A DNA stretch of 64,000 nt from Catenuloplanes atrovinosus (GTDB lineage: Bacteria; Actinomycetota; Actinomycetes; Mycobacteriales; Micromonosporaceae). The translations under genes and the position numbers were made by a program. Below the pieces are notes generated by a model, which worked only from the letters and a program-made list of their open reading frames with translations, was not told the DNA's origin and searched no databases. Location: NCBI RefSeq assembly GCF_031458235.1, contig NZ_JAVDYB010000001.1, forward strand, positions 186,001-250,000, written 5' to 3'. Shown here one piece after another: positions 59,969-64,000 of this stretch (the stretch's first letter is position 1; the number at the start of each line of letters is the position of its first letter).

Positions 59969-61333
59969 GTGGCAGAACATTATCAGATCACCGGGTCCAC
60001 GGCCGCCGAGATCTCGGAGAGCGTGGAGGCCGGCGTGCGCGCCGGGGACCTGCGGCCGGGCGCGGCGCTGCCGCCGGTGCGGGCGCTGGCCAAGACGCTG
60101 CGGTGCAGCCCGGCAACGGTGGCGAAGGCGTACCAGGCGCTTCGCCAGCGCGGGCTGATCGAGACCGCGGGGCGCAACGGCACGCGGGTCCGCGAGCGGC
60201 CGCCGATCGCCACCGCGGGCCGGTCCGCGCTGCGGCTGCCGCCGCCGCCCGGCGCGATCGACCTCTCCACCGGCGAGCCCGACCTCGCGCTGCTGCCCGC
60301 GCTCGGCCCCCGGCTGGCCCGGCTCGCCGCCGCCGAGTTCACGCCGACCAACTACACGGACGCCGGCGCGCTCCCCGAACTGGTGGATCTCGCGCGGGTA
60401 CGGTTCGCCGGCGACGGCATCCCGGTCGAGGACGCCGGGATCACCGTCACCAGCGGCGCGCTGGACGCGATGGAGCGGCTGCTCTCCGCGCACCTGCGGC
60501 CCGGCGACAAGGTCGCCGTGGAGGACCCGGGCTGGTCCAACGCGTTCGACCTGGTCGCCGCGCTCGGCCTGACCGCGGTGCCGATGCCGGTCGACGACGA
60601 GGGGCCGACGCCGGACGGCATGCGCGCCGCGCTCGGCGCCGGGGCCGGCGCGGTCATCGTCACCGCCCGCGCGCAGAACCCGACCGGCGCCGCGGTCAGC
60701 TCCTACCGCGCGGCCGAGCTGCGGTCGGTGCTGGCCGAGTTCGCGTCCGTGCTGCTGATCGAGGACGACCACGCGGCCGAGCTGGCGCCGGTCACGCTGC
60801 ACTCGCTGGCCGGCGTGACCGGGTCGTGGGCGTTCGTGCGGTCGGTCTCCAAGCCGTACGGGCCGGACCTGCGCCTCGCCGTGGTGGCCGGCGACGAGGC
60901 GACGATCGCGCGGGTGGCCGGCCGCATGCGGGTCGGCGCGGGCTGGGTGTCCACGCTGCTCCAGCGCGTGGTGCTCTACCTGTGGCGGGACGACGAGGTG
61001 ATCAACGGGGTGATCCGCGCGCGGGACAGCTACGTCACCCGGCGGCTCGCGCTGCGCGCCGCGCTGGCCGCGCACGGGCTGGACGCGCGCGGGCGCACCG
61101 GGCTGAACGTCTGGGTCAGCGTGCCGGACGAGACGCGCGCGGTCGCGGCGCTGCGTGACGCCGGATACGTGGTGGCGCCCGGCTCGCTGTTCCGGCTCGC
61201 GTCGCCGCCCGCCATCCGGATCACGGTCAGCCCGCTGGCGGAGGAGGACATCCCGGCCCTGGCCGACGCGGTGGCCGCCGCGGCGGCGCTCGATCCGGTC
61301 CCGGCCCGGTCCTCGATGGCGTTGACGGCCTGA
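59969..61333 (+). CDS. MocR family (GntR winged helix plus aminotransferase-like) regulator
   Basis: The 454-residue protein has an N-terminal GntR winged helix (residues about 8-72: GDLRPGAALPPVRALAKTLR and SPATVAKAYQALRQRGLIE). A fold-type I aminotransferase domain follows, with the PLP-binding Lys at about 295 (VRSVSKPYGPDLRLAVV). Further motifs are VEDPGWSNAFDLVAALG and NPTGAAVSS. MocR proteins such as PdxR and GabR sense PLP or PLP-amino-acid adducts. The divergent PNPOx-like fusion and LysE exporter are the likely targets. GTG 59969 has AGGGA upstream. Confidence 0.92.
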   Translation: MAEHYQITGSTAAEISESVEAGVRAGDLRPGAALPPVRALAKTLRCSPATVAKAYQALRQRGLIETAGRNGTRVRERPPIATAGRSALRLPPPPGAIDLSTGEPDLALLPALGPRLARLAAAEFTPTNYTDAGALPELVDLARVRFAGDGIPVEDAGITVTSGALDAMERLLSAHLRPGDKVAVEDPGWSNAFDLVAALGLTAVPMPVDDEGPTPDGMRAALGAGAGAVIVTARAQNPTGAAVSSYRAAELRSVLAEFASVLLIEDDHAAELAPVTLHSLAGVTGSWAFVRSVSKPYGPDLRLAVVAGDEATIARVAGRMRVGAGWVSTLLQRVVLYLWRDDEVINGVIRARDSYVTRRLALRAALAAHGLDARGRTGLNVWVSVPDETRAVAALRDAGYVVAPGSLFRLASPPAIRITVSPLAEEDIPALADAVAAAAALDPVPARSSMALTA

Positions 61334-61370
61334 CCGTTTCTGTCGTACGAATCCGGTAAAACACTGCGTC

Positions 61371-62018
61371 ATGCAGACCGCTGCCCCTTTCGTACCGTCA
61401 GACGCGTCCACCATCGCCGAACTGCGCGATGCCGCCCCGGCCTGCCGCGGGTGCAAGCTGTGGGAACCGGCGACCCAGGTGGTCTTCGGCCGCGGCGACG
61501 AGCATGCCCGGGTGATCTTCGTGGGCGAGCAGCCCGGCGACGTGGAGGACAAACAGGGCCTGCCGTTCGTCGGCCCGGCCGGGCACCTGCTCCGGCGCGC
61601 GGTCGACGACGCGGGCCTGCCGGTCACCCAGCTCTACATCACGAACTCGGTGAAGCACTTCCGGTTCGAGCGGCGCGGCGCGCGGCGCATCCACAAGACG
61701 CCGGACCAGCAGCACATCACGGCCTGCCACCCGTGGCTGACCAGTGAGTTCGCGCTGCTGCGGCCGGAGCTGGTGGTGCTGCTCGGCGCGACCGCGGCCA
61801 AGGCGGTGCTCGGCCCGTCGTTCCGCGTCACCAAGTCGCGCGGCGTGCTGATGCCGTGGCCCGCGTCGGCGCAGCGGCCGGAGGACTTCCCGAGCGACCA
61901 CGAGGCCAGGGCGCTCGCCACCATCCACCCGTCCGCGGTGCTGCGGGCGGACGACCGGGACGCGGCGTACGACGGCCTGGTCGCGGACCTGCGCGTGGCG
62001 GCCACCGCATTGACGTGA
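61371..62018 (+). CDS. udgX: UdgX family uracil-DNA binding glycosylase
   Basis: This 215-residue family 4-like uracil-DNA glycosylase has an N-terminal Cys pair (ACRGCKLWEPATQVVFG), the motif VGEQPGDVEDKQGLPFVGPA and the characteristic insertion RRIHKTPDQQHITACHPW. In UdgX the His of this loop (about residue 108 here) forms a covalent bond with the abasic site after uracil is removed. The HPSAVLRA motif is present. Other Cys ligands for the Fe-S cluster are visible further on. It sits between mocR and an MFS gene, about 1.7 kb from recA. Confidence 0.93.
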   Translation: MQTAAPFVPSDASTIAELRDAAPACRGCKLWEPATQVVFGRGDEHARVIFVGEQPGDVEDKQGLPFVGPAGHLLRRAVDDAGLPVTQLYITNSVKHFRFERRGARRIHKTPDQQHITACHPWLTSEFALLRPELVVLLGATAAKAVLGPSFRVTKSRGVLMPWPASAQRPEDFPSDHEARALATIHPSAVLRADDRDAAYDGLVADLRVAATALT

Positions 62019-62067
62019 TCCATTCCCCGGCTACCGTGAATGTCTCTCACCGTGGTCGGGGGTTCTC

Positions 62068-63327
62068 ATGGGCGGGTCGGTGCGGCGGGTGCAGCGGCGC
62101 ACGCTCACGTTGCTGGTCATCACGCAGATCATCGGCGGCATCGGCGTGGCGATCGGCATCACGGTCGGCGCGCTGCTCTCCGCGCGGATGGCCGGCGTGG
62201 GGATGTCCGGCCTGCCCGGCAGCGGCGCGGTGATCGGCGGCGCGCTGCTCGCGGTCCCGGTCACCCGCCTCGTGCAGGCACGCGGGCGCCGGCCGGGCAT
62301 GGCGCTGGCGTACCTGGTGGGCGCGCTCGGCGCGGTGCTGGTGGTGCTCGCGGCCGTCCTCGGCTCCGTACCACTGCTGTTCCTGGGCATGTTCCTGTTC
62401 GGCGGCGGCACGGCGGCGAACCTTCAGGCACGGTACGTCGCGGTGGACCTCGCCGCGCCCGAGCGCCGGGGGCGGGACCTGTCGCTGGTGGTCTGGTCGG
62501 CCACGATCGGGTCGGTGGCCGCGCCGAACCTGGCCGACCTCGCGGACCGCGCGGTGGCCGGGCTGCACCTGCCGGTCCTGAGCGGCGCGTTCGTGGTCAG
62601 CGGCGTGGCGTTCGCGCTGTCCGCGGCCGCCATCGCGGTGTCGATGCGGCCGGACCCGCTGCTTCTCGCCCGTACCGTCGACGGGTCCTCCACCCCCGCT
62701 CCGCACCGGCCGTCCGGGGTGCGGGCCGGCGCGCGCGTGGTGGCCGGGCTGCCCGACGCGCGCCTCGCGATCGCGGCCGTCGCCACCGGGCACCTGGTGA
62801 TGGTGGCCGTGATGTCGATGACCCCGGTCCACCTCGGCGAGGGGCATGCGGACGCGGACCTGCTGCGCATCGTCGGAATCGTGCTGAGCGTGCACATCGC
62901 CGGCATGTACGGGCTGTCGCCGGTGACCGGGTGGCTCGCCGACCGGTACGGGCGCCGCCCGGTGATCGTCGGCGGGCTCACGCTGCTGATCACCGCGTGC
63001 GCGGTCGCGGGTACGGCCGGGCACGACACCCCGATGCTGACGCTCGGCCTGGCGCTGCTCGGGCTCGGCTGGTCGGGCACGATGGTGGGCGGCTCGACGC
63101 TGCTGTCCGAGTCCGTCCCGCAGGACGGCCGGCCCGCGGTGCAGGGCCTGTCCGACCTGGTCATGGGGGTTGCCGGCGCGGGTGCCGGCGCGCTCAGCGG
63201 CGCGGTCGTGGCGTTCGGGGGATATGGCACGCTGACGGTGCTGGCCGCGATGGCCGCGCTCCCGGTGCTGGCGCTAGCGTTGCGGTCCAGGGGTGTCTCC
63301 ACTCCTGGTTCTGTCGAGGAGATGTGA
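62068..63327 (+). CDS. MFS transporter
   Basis: This 419-residue protein has twelve predicted transmembrane segments. The MFS signature between helices 2 and 3 is weak, but WLADRYGRRPVIVGGLTLLI in the second half is a clear cytoplasmic-loop motif. The substrate is unknown. ATG 62068 is preceded by a weak ribosome site (GGGGGTTCTC). The stop is one base before the TTG of the DUF3046 gene, so the two genes are tightly linked, although DUF3046 normally associates with recA rather than with a transporter. Confidence 0.88.
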   Translation: MGGSVRRVQRRTLTLLVITQIIGGIGVAIGITVGALLSARMAGVGMSGLPGSGAVIGGALLAVPVTRLVQARGRRPGMALAYLVGALGAVLVVLAAVLGSVPLLFLGMFLFGGGTAANLQARYVAVDLAAPERRGRDLSLVVWSATIGSVAAPNLADLADRAVAGLHLPVLSGAFVVSGVAFALSAAAIAVSMRPDPLLLARTVDGSSTPAPHRPSGVRAGARVVAGLPDARLAIAAVATGHLVMVAVMSMTPVHLGEGHADADLLRIVGIVLSVHIAGMYGLSPVTGWLADRYGRRPVIVGGLTLLITACAVAGTAGHDTPMLTLGLALLGLGWSGTMVGGSTLLSESVPQDGRPAVQGLSDLVMGVAGAGAGALSGAVVAFGGYGTLTVLAAMAALPVLALALRSRGVSTPGSVEEM

Positions 63328-63328
63328 G

Positions 63329-63529
63329 TTGCGGCTGACGGATTTCTGGCAGCGGATGGACGAGGTGTTCGGGGCCGGATACGCGCCGAGCATCGCGAGC
63401 GATCAGGTGCTGACCACGCTGGGTGGCCGGACCGTGCGGGAGGCGCTCGACGCCGGAGTGGCGACCGTCGTGGTCTGGCGGGCCGTTTGCGCTGCTTATC
63501 CGGACCGGGTGCCGTCGAAGCTGCGGTGA
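63329..63529 (+). CDS. DUF3046 protein
   Basis: This 66-residue protein is a clear DUF3046 member: RLTDFWQRMDEVFGAGYAPS, then LGGRTVREALDAGVATVVVW and a short basic end. DUF3046 genes lie upstream of recA in most actinobacteria (Rv2738c in M. tuberculosis), but their function is unknown. TTG 63329 is the start, behind GAGGAG at 63316-63321; an upstream ATG in frame at 63293 overlaps the MFS gene and is less likely. A LexA box begins two bases after the stop. Confidence 0.9.
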   Translation: MRLTDFWQRMDEVFGAGYAPSIASDQVLTTLGGRTVREALDAGVATVVVWRAVCAAYPDRVPSKLR

Positions 63530-63530
63530 A

Positions 63531-63546
63531 TAGAACACCCGTTCGG
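63531..63546 (+). promoter_or_regulatory. LexA (SOS) box upstream of recA
   Basis: The sequence TAGAACACCCGTTCGG contains GAAC-N4-GTTC at 63533-63544, matching the actinobacterial SOS box TCGAAC-N4-GTTCGA in its core. It lies about 175 bp before recA. Further downstream, near 63568-63592, a GTACAGGTGTTCGGCTAT stretch is a possible second, LexA-independent promoter. Confidence 0.85.
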
Positions 63547-63719
63547 GCGTGTCGTGTGGATCTCGTACAGGTGTTCGGCTATCGTGCGTTCCCGGGTAAG
63601 GGTTCGGCATCGGCGGCCCCCGGAGGCTGTTTTTGTCATACCCAGCGCCTAGCGTGTTGCGCGTGACGAAAGGTTCTTCAAAGACGCCCGCGAAGTCGGC
63701 GAATGTAGGGGTGGGGTCA

Positions 63720-64000
63720 ATGGCGGCAGGTCCTGACCGCGAGAAGGCGCTAGAGCTGGCTCTGGCGCAGATCGACAAGCAGTTCGGCAAGGGTTCCGTG
63801 ATGCGGCTGGGCGAGCGCCCGGTCGCCCAGATGGCGGTCATCCCGACCGGGTCCATCGCGCTCGACGTGGCGCTCGGCGTCGGCGGTCTTCCCCGTGGCC
63901 GGGTCGTCGAGGTCTACGGTCCGGAGTCCTCCGGTAAGACCACGGTGGCGCTGCACGCGGTCGCGAACGTGCAGAAGGCCGGCGGCATCGCCGCCTTCAT
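63720..64000 (+). CDS. recA: Recombinase RecA (5' part)
   Basis: The frame is cut by the window end. Ninety-three residues are visible, beginning [20 protein letters not shown] and including the motifs [14 protein letters not shown] and Walker A GPESSGKT. RecA forms nucleoprotein filaments for recombination and triggers LexA cleavage. ATG 63720 gives the standard N-terminus; a GTG at 63663 is in frame and would add 19 basic residues. A G-rich ribosome site (GGGGTGGGG) precedes the ATG. The LexA box upstream shows SOS control. Confidence 0.97.
   Translation, partial: MAAGPDREKALELALAQIDKQFGKGSVMRLGERPVAQMAVIPTGSIALDVALGVGGLPRGRVVEVYGPESSGKTTVALHAVANVQKAGGIAAF

Overview
The window is very GC-rich, codes densely on both strands, and uses many GTG and TTG starts. 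Gene content and order point to an actinobacterium, most likely Micromonosporaceae (Actinoplanes, Catenuloplanes or Micromonospora type). This rests on the nusA-to-recA backbone, the ClgR-PspA-PspM cassette, F420-type LLM and DUF3046 proteins, and XRE/DUF397 cassettes. No rRNA, tRNA, insertion sequence, prophage or CRISPR array was seen.

Layout. 1-9.8 kb: translation and ribosome-assembly genes (3' end of nusA, ylxR, infB, a DUF503 gene, rbfA, an NrnA-like DHH phosphoesterase, two small membrane genes, a MATE exporter, truB). 10.3-13.8 kb: a hybrid histidine kinase with a stand-alone receiver, divergent from a 71-residue orphan phosphoacceptor-like protein. 13.8-19.8 kb: ribF, rpsO, pnp, an M16 protease and dapB. 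19.9-20.7 kb: a repeat-rich island with no gene. 20.8-28.2 kb: a GNAT, a GT87 glycosyltransferase, a YcaQ-type glycosylase, DUF2752, thyX, dapA and rnj, the last behind a coupled leader ORF. 28.3-32.5 kb: an XRE regulator with two DUF397 genes, a secreted S1 protease and a DUF2784 gene. 32.6-42.1 kb: ftsK, a guanidinium exporter under a guanidine-III riboswitch, a SufR-like regulator, rimO, pgsA, cinA and the clgR-pspA-pspM envelope-stress cassette. 42.3-53.3 kb: nei2, a SAM hydrolase, an LLM oxidoreductase, a large membrane protein, a second XRE/DUF397 pair and the helicase lhr. 53.5-58.0 kb: two CNNM/CorC genes joined by a tandem-repeat ORF, then spo0M. 58.0-64 kb: LysE, a PNPOx-GNAT fusion, a MocR regulator, udgX, an MFS transporter, a DUF3046 gene and the start of recA behind a LexA box.

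Most protein genes are conserved housekeeping genes. The unusual material is between genes. It comprises a dispersed structured repeat concentrated at convergent gene ends, a 100-bp tandem array beside dapB, a 75-bp tandem repeat kept open between two CNNM genes, an acidic and proline-rich leader ORF in front of the first CNNM gene, and the guanidine-III riboswitch. Functional links run through translation and RNA turnover (infB, rbfA, truB, rpsO, pnp, rnj, NrnA), lysine/diaminopimelate synthesis (dapA, dapB), DNA repair (YcaQ-like, nei2, lhr, udgX, recA) and envelope or metal homeostasis (clgR-pspA-pspM, CNNM pair).
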